Assembly (NCBI GenBank): GCA_015493405.1
Contig: WGDF01000300.1
Span: 1-13,579, forward strand
Reading direction: 5' to 3'
Length of the DNA stretch: 13,579 nucleotides
Origin: Flavobacteriaceae bacterium
GTDB taxonomy: Bacteria > Bacteroidota > Bacteroidia > Flavobacteriales > Flavobacteriaceae
Positions within the stretch are counted from its first letter, which is position 1. Each line of letters begins with the position of its first letter. The notes beneath the pieces are model-generated. The model was not told the DNA's origin. It did no database searches and saw only the letters and a list, made by a program, of their open reading frames with translations. Shown one piece after another: positions 1 to 7,056 of this stretch. Position numbers and translations under genes: made by a program.

Positions 1-66
1 TTTTGATACTTTTAATCTATTTAATGCTTGAATTGCGTATCTTTGTTCCCTAGTTAGATGCTTCAT
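1..66 (-). CDS. IS30-family transposase, N-terminal fragment cut by window edge
   Basis: The reverse strand reads ATG at 66 and gives 22 codons to the window edge, beginning MKHLTREQRYAIQALNRL. The H-L-T-x-x-Q-R-Y-x-I pattern at the extreme N-terminus is typical of IS30-family DDE transposases, where it opens the helix-turn-helix that binds the terminal inverted repeats. Only this start is visible; the rest, including the DDE catalytic core, lies outside the window, so intactness cannot be judged. The short AT-rich leader up to about 105 includes TTTAACCTCGC on the reverse strand and probably contains the element's terminal inverted repeat. The exact end cannot be set without the other end. 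IS30 elements transpose through a circular or IR-IR junction intermediate (family knowledge). The fragment is short, so the call rests on a single N-terminal motif. Confidence 0.7.
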   Translation of the reverse strand, partial: MKHLTREQRYAIQALNRLKVSK

Positions 67-107
67 ATTTATTGACTTTTTGCGAGGTTAAATATAAGCA
101 ATAACTA

Positions 108-200
108 GAAGTGAAGAAGCGAAAGGGGAAAGAGCCCCTTCGCTTTCTTTGCTTCGTTTCGCTACGCTTCACTTCTCAAAGAAAGCGAAGGGGCTTTTTT
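108..200 (+). terminator. Long inverted repeat, terminator-like, with an alternative pairing
   Basis: A perfect 19-bp inverted repeat pairs 133-151 with 177-195 around a 25-nt loop. It is followed on the + strand by a T run (195-200), as in a rho-independent terminator. A second complementary pair, 108-116 (gaagtgaag) with 167-175 (cttcacttc), overlaps the loop of the first, so both helices cannot form together as simple hairpins. No + strand gene ends just upstream, so the structure may belong to the IS flank or be a relic. The function as a terminator is inference; the base pairing is seen directly. Confidence 0.5.
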
Positions 201-461
201 AAAGCTTTATTTTTCCCTCAGAAAGTCGCATTTACTAATTGAATCTATAATCTGCTATTTGAGCAAAGTGAAATCATCTTATGGAAACAGAATTAAGCAA
301 TCATATGTAAGCAAAAATAGATACTGAAAGCCTTTGTGCGAGTTCAGATTGTTTAGGGAGAGTCCCGACGTCCGTCGAAATTGTTACTTTTTTGGGCAAT
401 GCAAAAAAGTAATGATAAAAATTATTTATTATTGGGTGTCCCAATGGCGAAAACAGGAAAA
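201..461. other. Gene-free stretch with small hairpins
   Basis: No convincing gene was found. The stretch contains a perfect 10-bp inverted repeat (384-393 with 403-412, loop gggcaatgc), preceded by cgacg-tc-cgtcg at about 367-378. It also has a small perfect hairpin at 431-445 (ATTGGG-tgt-CCCAAT). The only open frame here, about 334-525, has no start context or recognisable domain and runs through the hairpin and the downstream terminator, so it is not called. The block looks like dispersed intergenic repeat material between an IS end and the 3' end of the M16 operon. Confidence 0.5.
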
Positions 462-491
462 AAAGCTGCCCGAAAAAAAACAGGCAGCTTT
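462..491 (-). terminator. Rho-independent terminator of the M16 operon
   Basis: On the minus strand, AAAGCTGCC (491-483) pairs with GGCAGCTTT (470-462) around a T-rich loop and continues into further Ts. It lies about 27 nt beyond the stop codon of the M16 partner gene ending at 519. On the plus strand no T run follows, so it acts for the minus-strand operon. Confidence 0.8.
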
Positions 492-518
492 GATGGTTTC
501 ATTATTAACTCCGTTTGT

Positions 519-2609
519 TTATTGAAAATCTTCCGCTTTTAAAGTATTTACTTTCGTGTCTTTTAGTTTGAATTCAAAATGTCCAACGCCGGTAACTATA
601 ATGATTTTACTGGGAATTTTAATCCCATTTACCATTTTATAATCTTTAAATAAAATTGGCTGTGTAATTTCTCTTCCTTTCATTTTTTTGTGATGGACTT
701 CTTTGTCTTTTAAACCATTTTTGACATTAAAGAAATATTCAGTGCCTTCATCATCCGTAATGACATAATAATCATTTTGGTCAATGGTGGACATTCGGCT
801 TAATTTACCATTATACACCAGACCTATTTCCTGAATAGGTTGCGTGGTATTTTGGTATTTTTTGATATCATCGGCACTGAGTTCTTTTTTCTGTCCACGA
901 ATCATTTTGTAGCCTTTTTGACCATCAAAAACTTCTTTGCTAAAAACCATACCTTTAGCTTCTGTTTGGGTTGAGAATTTGTTGGGCGCCATGGCTTTCT
1001 GAGTCATATTCAGCGTCATGCCTTGCATATTGGTCTCATAAGTACTTTGCAAGGAGTTGGTTTTATCAACAGCATTTTGACCGCCAATGGCACTGATATA
1101 ATGGTCAATAACTTTCTTGACCGTTAACCCGGCAGGTAATTTTTGAGCCAATTTAGGGGCCGGTGCAGGCTGTCCGAATTTGTCGTAAAATTTGACCGGA
1201 TAATTATTTTTTTGAAGCCCCGGAACGGTTGTTTGCGCATTGCCGGCAACGATTATTCTCGCATGATCGGGATGTAAGTATTTTTTGGCAACGGCTTGGA
1301 TGTCATCAACGGTAACCGCATCAATTTTTTGTAAGAAGGTTTCATAATAATTATCGGGTAAATTGTTGACATAAATATCATAGGCTTGATTAGCAATAGT
1401 AGCCGGTTTTTCCATTTTTAAAACAAAATTACCCATATATTTCTGCTTGTTATTGTCTAATACTTTCGGGTCAACTTTTTCATTTATAATCTTGTTAATC
1501 TGGGCCATAGTAACAGCGACAGCACTATCGGCAACAGCATTTCTAACGCTGGTAGAAGCCGTAAACAAGTCGCCATATTTATCTGTGCCGAATTGACTTC
1601 GTGCGCCATAAGTCCAGCCATGTTTTTCACGCAAAGTCATATTGAGATAGGAATTAAAATCACCACCCAAAATAGAGTTCATCAATAAAACTTTTTGATA
1701 ATCAGGGTTATTCTTTTTGATGTCAGAGCGTTGTGCTATTTTGATTTCACTTTGTTCGGCATTAGGCATATTGACAAAATCAACTTCAGTGGCCGGCACA
1801 TTTTTAATGGGCGCTAAGGCAACACCTCTGAATTGCGGCGCTTTGGGCCAAGAGGCAAAATTTTCTTCAGCCAATTTCTTTACCGATTTGGCTTGAACAT
1901 CTCCGACAACAATCAAGTAAGCATGGTTGGGGGTAAAGGTTCTTTTATAATAATTTTCGACATCGGGCAGCGCTACATTCTTAAGTGTTTTGACGGTGGT
2001 TATTTCGCCATATGGATGATTACCATAGGCTAGTTTTTGCATTACGCGACGGGCAGCAGCAGGCGTGCTTTTTTCGGAAGATTTCAAACCTTCTATCTGT
2101 TTTTCCTGTGCTTTTTTAAATTCCGTTTGATTAAATTGCGGATTTAAAGCTTGATCTGCGGTTAATTTCAAAATTTCAGGAAAATATTTACTCAAGGCAT
2201 TGATGTAAAAACCGCCGTCATAAAGACTGACATTGGCACCATAAAAATCAATCTTTTGGTTAAATTCATCTTTGGTCATATGTTTTGAACCGGTGCCTAA
2301 TAAGGCGCTTAACAGATCGTCGCTTCCTTTTTTATCGCCGAGTTTAAAAGGGGTATTGTCAATTCTCAAACTGGCATTGACACGGGGTAATTTATGATTT
2401 TCAACCACAATAACCGTCAGGCCGTTATCCAGTTTAAATACTTTTGGTTTTTGAAATTTGATTGCCGGGGCGGCTTTAGCTTCAGGCATTTTGTTAATAT
2501 CTTCTTGCGGCATAGAATCATTTTTTTTAACAGTGGTTTGCTGAGTACTTCCACATGAAATACTTAGGAAGGTTAAAATAATCGGGAGGGTATAAAGTAA
2601 CTTTTTCAT
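519..2609 (-). CDS. M16-family non-catalytic peptidase partner, lipoprotein, with C-terminal LolA-like domain
   Basis: This 696-residue lipoprotein has a signal peptide with lipidation Cys19 (context LSISC) and probably sits in the envelope facing the periplasm. Residues about 50-480 are two M16 (pitrilysin/insulinase) half-domains. The HxxEH zinc motif expected near 98-102 reads DLLSA, so this subunit should not bind zinc or cleave. It retains the R...Y pair of the partner subunit (R327, Y334 in LREKHGWTYG), which in paired M16 enzymes helps bind substrate. Residues about 490-696 form an extra domain that matches the product of the first gene in this operon, with collinear IGG (508-510), FDGQKG (561-566) and YKMVNGIKIPSKI. 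The start codon overlaps the stop of the catalytic subunit gene (TAATG), implying translational coupling and a matched stoichiometry. The inactive-partner assignment is strong; the role of the added domain is inference. Confidence 0.9.
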   Translation of the reverse strand: MKKLLYTLPIILTFLSISCGSTQQTTVKKNDSMPQEDINKMPEAKAAPAIKFQKPKVFKLDNGLTVIVVENHKLPRVNASLRIDNTPFKLGDKKGSDDLLSALLGTGSKHMTKDEFNQKIDFYGANVSLYDGGFYINALSKYFPEILKLTADQALNPQFNQTEFKKAQEKQIEGLKSSEKSTPAAARRVMQKLAYGNHPYGEITTVKTLKNVALPDVENYYKRTFTPNHAYLIVVGDVQAKSVKKLAEENFASWPKAPQFRGVALAPIKNVPATEVDFVNMPNAEQSEIKIAQRSDIKKNNPDYQKVLLMNSILGGDFNSYLNMTLREKHGWTYGARSQFGTDKYGDLFTASTSVRNAVADSAVAVTMAQINKIINEKVDPKVLDNNKQKYMGNFVLKMEKPATIANQAYDIYVNNLPDNYYETFLQKIDAVTVDDIQAVAKKYLHPDHARIIVAGNAQTTVPGLQKNNYPVKFYDKFGQPAPAPKLAQKLPAGLTVKKVIDHYISAIGGQNAVDKTNSLQSTYETNMQGMTLNMTQKAMAPNKFSTQTEAKGMVFSKEVFDGQKGYKMIRGQKKELSADDIKKYQNTTQPIQEIGLVYNGKLSRMSTIDQNDYYVITDDEGTEYFFNVKNGLKDKEVHHKKMKGREITQPILFKDYKMVNGIKIPSKIIIVTGVGHFEFKLKDTKVNTLKAEDFQ

Positions 2610-3949
2610 TATTTTTTAGATTTAGTTGAATCATTTTTTTTAGGCAAATATTCTAATAATACCCTTTGATTCTTATTCAGGTATTTTTGAGCGACACGGC
2701 GTAAATCTTCACGTGTGATGCTTTTATAAATATCCAATTCCTTGTTGATGAGATCAGTATTGCCATAAAGCACATGGTAACGGGCCAAATTATTAGCAAT
2801 ACCTTTCATAGAGGTATTGGCATTGACAAAATTATTTTCAAATTTATTCAGCAATTTTTGGTAATCTTTTTCCGAAATCAAATTGGTTTGCACTTTGGCA
2901 ATTTCGGCATCGATTTCTTTGGTTAATGTATCTAAACTAATTTTGTCATTCATTGGAATAGCAAAAATAATATAGGTGCCATAATCTTCCTGACTGAGAT
3001 TAAACGCTCCGACCATTAAAGCTTTTTTTTCTTGATCGACCAATTTTTTATATAAGACTGAGCTCTTGCCACTGCTCAAGTAAGTCGAAAGCATATCGAG
3101 GGCATAGGCATCACGGGCTTTCATAGAAGGGGTCAAATAGGCCTGCATAATAGCCGGTTTCTGAATGTTTTTGTCATAATATACAGCATGTCTTTCTTGC
3201 GTAATGGGCGGCTCAATGATTTGATGTCTATTGATGGGAGCGCCTTTGGGTATCGTTGTAAAATACTTATCAATCAGTTTTTTGGTTTCGGCCTTGTTGA
3301 TGTCTCCGGCAACGACCAAAGTGGCATTATTCGGAATATAGAATTTTTTATAAAAAGCCCTGAATTCATCAAGTTTGGCTGCATCCAAATCTGCCATTTT
3401 ACCTATGGTTGTATGTCGATAGGGATGTTTGGTAAAAACATTTTTTTTAATGGCTTCCATAAAATGGCCGTAAGGTTGATTGTCGTAACGCAAACGTTTC
3501 TCTTCTTTGACGACTTCATTTTGAGTATCGACACCCACTTGATTAATGACGGCATGGCGCATCCGTTCGGCTTCCATCCATAAGCCCAGTGCCAAGTTGT
3601 TTGACGGAAATACTTCGTAGTAATAAGTGCGATCGTCAGTTGTATTGGCATTGTTTTGTCCGCCATGCGAACTGACAATTTCCATCCATTTGCCACGGGG
3701 AATATTCTTGGTGCCTTCAAAGAGCAAATGCTCAAAGAAATGTGCAAATCCGGTTCGGCCGGGATCTTCATCTTTAGCACCGACATGATACATAACGCCA
3801 ACTGTTACAACAGGTGCCGTATGATCTTCGTGTAAAATAACATGTAATCCATTGGGCAAATCATATTCTTCATAAGCAATTTTTTGTGCCATCGAAATTT
3901 GTATTTGAGTTAAAAATAAAATAAGCAGTGGTATTTTCAATAGTTTCAT
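2609..3949 (-). CDS. M16-family zinc metallopeptidase, catalytic subunit
   Basis: This 446-residue exported protein has a signal peptide ending near MAQ (about residue 22) and no lipobox, so it is probably periplasmic. It carries the inverted zinc motif HFFEH at 70-74, with the third ligand E150 about 76 residues on in a VVKEEKR context, as expected for active M16 peptidases (processing-protease type). The length is right for a two-half-domain M16B subunit. It would hydrolyse peptides inside a closed chamber, probably made with the inactive R/Y subunit encoded next, whose ATG overlaps this stop. It begins 15 nt after the LolA-like gene. Natural substrates are unknown; these pairs are common in Bacteroidota. 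The enzyme class is certain from the motifs, and the pairing is inferred from gene order and complementary motif loss. Confidence 0.93.
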   Translation of the reverse strand: MKLLKIPLLILFLTQIQISMAQKIAYEEYDLPNGLHVILHEDHTAPVVTVGVMYHVGAKDEDPGRTGFAHFFEHLLFEGTKNIPRGKWMEIVSSHGGQNNANTTDDRTYYYEVFPSNNLALGLWMEAERMRHAVINQVGVDTQNEVVKEEKRLRYDNQPYGHFMEAIKKNVFTKHPYRHTTIGKMADLDAAKLDEFRAFYKKFYIPNNATLVVAGDINKAETKKLIDKYFTTIPKGAPINRHQIIEPPITQERHAVYYDKNIQKPAIMQAYLTPSMKARDAYALDMLSTYLSSGKSSVLYKKLVDQEKKALMVGAFNLSQEDYGTYIIFAIPMNDKISLDTLTKEIDAEIAKVQTNLISEKDYQKLLNKFENNFVNANTSMKGIANNLARYHVLYGNTDLINKELDIYKSITREDLRRVAQKYLNKNQRVLLEYLPKKNDSTKSKK

Positions 3950-3964
3950 TTGAGCAGATTTAGG

Positions 3965-4681
3965 TTATTGTTTAGGTTTGATAAAAATAGATTGATCCGG
4001 AGCCGGGGGAATAATTTTAATAGAATCAATGGTCAAAGTCATAACCGGATTACCATCGACTTCAGTGCTGATTTTTGTGGGGAGTAAGATGCCATCAAAG
4101 GATTTGTATTGATCCGGTTTAGTGACAATAATATGGCCGCTTTTTAAAACTTTTAAAGCTGTTAACAGGTGCGTAGTCGGATTAAAGTAAGCTGTAAAAT
4201 CATTGATACCGCTAATAGGAGATTTGGCTATGGAAAGCATCACAACATCGGTTTGTAAACTGTCCATTTTTTGTTTGCCTAAGTATTTAACCTTGCCGCC
4301 ATTGGCTTTGTATTTATAAAAATACCCAAAGAGATTTTTGGCTTTACTTTTGTAATGCGTGGCGATGCTATCCGGAATATCTTTATAACCAAAGCTGGCG
4401 TTATCAAACATAAAGCCTTTTTGACCGTCAAAAGCGACAGTTGTCATATCTGTTCCCATCATTTTAATTTTAGAATAGATTTTTCCGGACGTATCTTGAT
4501 AAGATTCCATAGGGAAGTCCATTCCATTACTGGACATCGTGCCTTTTTGCAAAATGGCATGAACTTGATCCAATTTCGTTCCGCCAATCTTATTGATATA
4601 ATTTTGAATAATTTGATCGGCAGTTTGTGCCCAAAGTGCTGTAGATGTCAATAAAAAAAGAAGAAATGTTGTTTTTTTCAT
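3965..4681 (-). CDS. Exported LolA/LppX-like protein, first gene of the M16 operon
   Basis: This 238-residue protein has a standard signal peptide (MKKTTFLLFLLTSTALWAQ, cleavage near residue 18-19) and no lipobox, so it is predicted to be periplasmic. The mature part alternates short beta strands and resembles the LolA/LppX-like half-barrel proteins of the Bacteroidota envelope; this fold call is by pattern only. Landmarks are a helix then IGG (32-34), FDGQKG (84-89), and YKSFDGILLPTKIS near the C-terminus. These recur in the same order and nearly the same spacing in the C-terminal domain of the third gene product, so the two are homologous copies in one operon. A role in lipid, lipoprotein or peptide binding for the M16 pair is inference. 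The start is set by the signal peptide directly after ATG. Confidence 0.75.
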   Translation of the reverse strand: MKKTTFLLFLLTSTALWAQTADQIIQNYINKIGGTKLDQVHAILQKGTMSSNGMDFPMESYQDTSGKIYSKIKMMGTDMTTVAFDGQKGFMFDNASFGYKDIPDSIATHYKSKAKNLFGYFYKYKANGGKVKYLGKQKMDSLQTDVVMLSIAKSPISGINDFTAYFNPTTHLLTALKVLKSGHIIVTKPDQYKSFDGILLPTKISTEVDGNPVMTLTIDSIKIIPPAPDQSIFIKPKQ

Positions 4682-4716
4682 AATTATTAAGTTTATACGG
4701 TGTTTATTATAAACGT

Positions 4717-4750
4717 TAAAAATACAAAATTGTTACGTATTTAATTCAAA
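4717..4750 (-). promoter_or_regulatory. Possible promoter of the M16 operon
   Basis: The minus strand carries TATTTTTA (4724-4717), one mismatch from the -7 consensus TAnnTTTG, directly next to CAATTTTG (4732-4725), also one mismatch. A TTTG lies at 4750-4747. Spacing to the first candidate is 22 nt and to the second 14 nt, so which of them is used is unclear. The position, about 35-70 nt before the LolA-like start, is sensible. Weak evidence. Confidence 0.3.
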
Positions 4751-4860
4751 ATAGGGCTAAAATCTTTCTGAACAATTTGCTCTATAGATTCAAATAGGCC
4801 TTTTATCGAATGAAAAGCCCTTTTTAATAAACGGGTGTATTTTTTCTGCTGATATACCTA

Positions 4861-4868
4861 TAATTTTG
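4861..4868 (+). promoter_or_regulatory. Candidate -7 element for the lipoprotein/Lgt-like cluster
   Basis: TAATTTTG matches the Bacteroidota -7 consensus TAnnTTTG exactly and is the only exact match on this strand between 4682 and 4978. No clear TTTG -33 element lies at the usual distance (TATT is found there). If used, the leader would be about 100 nt long and would contain the 4901-4914 palindrome. Confidence 0.4.
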
Positions 4869-4900
4869 ACGTGTTATCAAAAGCATTTCTAGGTTATTTA

Positions 4901-4914
4901 TTAATCCGGATTAA
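4901..4914. promoter_or_regulatory. Perfect 14-bp palindrome TTAATCCGGATTAA, possible operator
   Basis: A perfect dyad lies 65 nt before the first lipoprotein ATG and about 33 nt downstream of the candidate -7 element. It has the size and symmetry of a dimeric regulator site. There is no regulator gene nearby and no second copy in the window that I could see, so its role is a guess. Confidence 0.35.
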
Positions 4915-4978
4915 GAATAGATCTCTAAAATCGTTTGATAGTACCAATTTAAAAAATATTTAATTAAAAATAAAACAA

Positions 4979-5674
4979 ATGAAATCCAAACTAAAACTGT
5001 TACCCTTATTGGTTCTAATAAGCCTTGTATTTACCGCTTGTGATGCTAATGATGATGCTCAAAATGACCCTCAAAATCCCACGGATGGTTTTAGCATAAA
5101 CGGTAATTTTTATGAAACCCCAAATGCTTATATTGCTATAGACCAAGCAGATAGAGATCAGAGTGGTCATCCCGATTATTATACCTTTTTCTTTGCGAAT
5201 GGTCGTATTACCGATACGTTTGGCGATCAAGGTGTAGGGTATGCTTATGCGTATTCAACCAATACAACCCAACTGGTTAAGTTGCAGGTGTTTGAAAGCA
5301 ATAATCCGACTTTGGGTTCAGGTACTATAACCACAGGCCATACTTATACGGCATCAAGTATTCTGACTTCAGATATCAATGGTTTTGGCGTGCCGAATAC
5401 CGGTTTTTCAAAAGACTCATTTATCAGTAATAATTTGCAAGCAGGGACTTCACTTGGCAGTGAAAACGGATTGAATTTTTCTCAAATTCCCGAAGCTATC
5501 GGTTTATGGCATTATCCCGGAACCGTAGGGCCGAGTCTTGTGATTAATGCCGTTCATATTGATATGGCCACACCCGCAAATAGTACGATTGATGTCGATT
5601 ATACATTTATGGATATCCAAGGTAATCAGGCGACCGGACATTATGAAGGCACTTTAGGAATTATTTTAGATTAA
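4979..5674 (+). CDS. Lipoprotein of unknown function, possibly surface-exposed
   Basis: This 231-residue protein has a clear lipoprotein signal peptide with lipidation Cys21 in the context VFTAC. The residues after the Cys are acidic (DANDDAQND), resembling the lipoprotein export signal that sends Bacteroidota lipoproteins to the cell surface; this is family knowledge applied by eye. The mature part is rich in G, N, S and T with alternating beta-type segments and no cysteine, consistent with an all-beta domain. The opening GFSINGNFYETPNAY resembles small flavobacterial lipoproteins of unknown function, and the C-terminus (DIQGNQATGHYEGTLGI) looks like a final beta hairpin. It is the first gene of a + strand cluster, 18 nt before the next lipoprotein. 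No catalytic motif is visible, and I do not recognise a named family. Confidence 0.75.
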   Translation: MKSKLKLLPLLVLISLVFTACDANDDAQNDPQNPTDGFSINGNFYETPNAYIAIDQADRDQSGHPDYYTFFFANGRITDTFGDQGVGYAYAYSTNTTQLVKLQVFESNNPTLGSGTITTGHTYTASSILTSDINGFGVPNTGFSKDSFISNNLQAGTSLGSENGLNFSQIPEAIGLWHYPGTVGPSLVINAVHIDMATPANSTIDVDYTFMDIQGNQATGHYEGTLGIILD

Positions 5675-5692
5675 TTTAAAAAAAGAAATAAG

Positions 5693-6265
5693 ATGAAAAA
5701 AATTAACAAATCAAGTAGTTTAGTGTTGGCATTTCTGCTTACATTATTATTGACACAAACCGGTTGCGACAATGACAACGCACCGGCTCCAAATGACAAT
5801 CAATGTAATTTTCAAGGGCTGACTTTCAATGATAGCAATGGTAATATTCATACCTCTATTGCTGAATCAGATTTAACGACCGAATATTACACGGCCACAT
5901 CCAATGGGCCTGCGGTCGAGATTTACGAAACAGCGCAACCGGGAAATTTTAACTTTTCAACCAATGTGGTTAATGAAGGTGATTCCGGTCCGGGTACTAT
6001 TAATTATAATGGTTCGACTTATGCCGTTACGGTAACTTGTCAAAGAGGTGTTACCGGTAGTACGGGCTCTGCGGTGGGCGACGACTTTAGATATGATATT
6101 ACTGCCAGTGGTTTGGAAGTTGAATTATGTGTGATTCAAGATGTGCTGAAGTTGGGTTATATAGATGCTGATGGTGATGGTTGCGGTTCGCAAACCATAT
6201 CTTATACCATTGGCGTTCTTAACAATCTGGATACTGATGATACTGACCCTAATGTTTGTTTATAA
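5693..6265 (+). CDS. Cysteine-containing lipoprotein with an acidic D-rich C-terminal segment
   Basis: This 190-residue lipoprotein has lipidation Cys25 in the context TQTGC, followed by DNDN, again a possible surface-export signal. Five cysteines remain in the mature chain after Cys25 (38, 116, 146, 164, 189), suggesting disulfides. The C-terminus holds YIDADGDGCGS (156-166) and then NNLDTDDTDPNVC. This resembles one Asp-rich calcium-binding-type repeat (the DADGDGYG...DCDDTDPNV pattern of MopE/thrombospondin-3-like repeats), although the calcium role is inference. The internal SAVGD (126-130), preceded by a C-N-F at 38-40 and followed by a Cys, also occurs in the lipoprotein two genes downstream. 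The gene ends 8 nt before the ATG of the Lgt-like gene, so the two are probably in one operon. Function unknown. Confidence 0.75.
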   Translation: MKKINKSSSLVLAFLLTLLLTQTGCDNDNAPAPNDNQCNFQGLTFNDSNGNIHTSIAESDLTTEYYTATSNGPAVEIYETAQPGNFNFSTNVVNEGDSGPGTINYNGSTYAVTVTCQRGVTGSTGSAVGDDFRYDITASGLEVELCVIQDVLKLGYIDADGDGCGSQTISYTIGVLNNLDTDDTDPNVCL

Positions 6266-6273
6266 AATTTAAT

Positions 6274-7056
6274 ATGCATCCTGAATTATTTCATTTTCAT
6301 TTGTTTGGGCTGGATCAAACCATTTACACCTATGCTTTTTGTATTGTGGTGGGAACACTTATAGCAGCTTTATTTACCAAGTGGCGTGCTAAAAAAGAAC
6401 TGGAAAGAAAAGTTTTATCCAATCATTTTTTCTATTTAATCTTTATAGTCGGTTTTATAGGCGGTAAACTGTTTTTTTATTTGGAAAATCCCGCATATTA
6501 TTGGGCGCACCCTGATAGATTAGGACACAATTTTTCAGGTGGCTTTGTGTTTTATGGTTCTTTTATAAGTATTATCCCTTTTCTATTATGGTATTTCAAT
6601 AAACACAAATGGCCGGTTTGGCCAATGTTAGACATTTTGGCTTTTACAACATTAATCGTGCATACAATTGGACGTATGGGCTGTTTTTTCGGTGGCTGTT
6701 GTTATGGCAAACCAACGGATGGTTTTACGGGAATGATTTTTCCTAAAACAAATGGAGTCGCCGTTCATCCTACACAATTGTATGAAGTTTCGGCTTTACT
6801 AATCATCATATTTATTTTGTATCAAATTAAAAAAAGACAACAGTTTGAGGGGCAAATATTTATGTTGTATTTAATGTTATATGCCGTAGCTCGAAACATC
6901 ATAGAATTATTTAGAGGTGATACACGTGGTTTTGTAATCGACGGTATCCTGTCTCATTCTCAATTTATCGGCATACTTATTTTTATGATTGCCGCTTTTT
7001 ATTATCAAAAATTAAAATCAAAACAATTAAAATTTATTTCTTATGAAAACAATTAA
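6274..7056 (+). CDS. Lgt-like membrane protein (divergent prolipoprotein diacylglyceryl transferase family)
   Basis: This 260-residue polytopic inner-membrane protein has about seven hydrophobic segments. Family landmarks are GRMGCFFGGCCYG (133-145), HPTQLYE (165-171) and RNIIELFR (207-214). Lgt normally transfers diacylglycerol from phosphatidylglycerol to the lipobox cysteine. Against E. coli Lgt numbering from memory, R143, G154, R239 and E243 are kept (R134, G145, R207, E211). H103, N146 and E151 are replaced by Y94, C137 and C142 at matching spacing. It is therefore probably a paralogue rather than the housekeeping Lgt, and its activity is uncertain. The start is ATG at 6274; an in-frame TTG at 6256 would overlap the previous stop codon and is not needed. 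It lies between two related lipoproteins and overlaps the next gene by 14 nt, so a role in handling these lipoproteins is a reasonable inference. Confidence 0.8.
   Translation: MHPELFHFHLFGLDQTIYTYAFCIVVGTLIAALFTKWRAKKELERKVLSNHFFYLIFIVGFIGGKLFFYLENPAYYWAHPDRLGHNFSGGFVFYGSFISIIPFLLWYFNKHKWPVWPMLDILAFTTLIVHTIGRMGCFFGGCCYGKPTDGFTGMIFPKTNGVAVHPTQLYEVSALLIIIFILYQIKKRQQFEGQIFMLYLMLYAVARNIIELFRGDTRGFVIDGILSHSQFIGILIFMIAAFYYQKLKSKQLKFISYENN

Noticed and set aside
334..525. 63-residue open frame on the + strand
   Set aside because: It runs through hairpin DNA and the M16 operon terminator, has no promoter element or domain, and its sequence reflects the repeat motif.
3403..3801. 132-residue minus-strand frame inside the M16 catalytic gene
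   Set aside because: It is out of frame with a clearly functional peptidase gene and shows no domain of its own; the same applies to the + strand frame at 3188-3583.
6256..6273. Longer start (TTG) for the Lgt-like gene
   Set aside because: It would overlap the previous gene's stop codon, and the ATG at 6274 begins a normal Lgt-like N-terminus.
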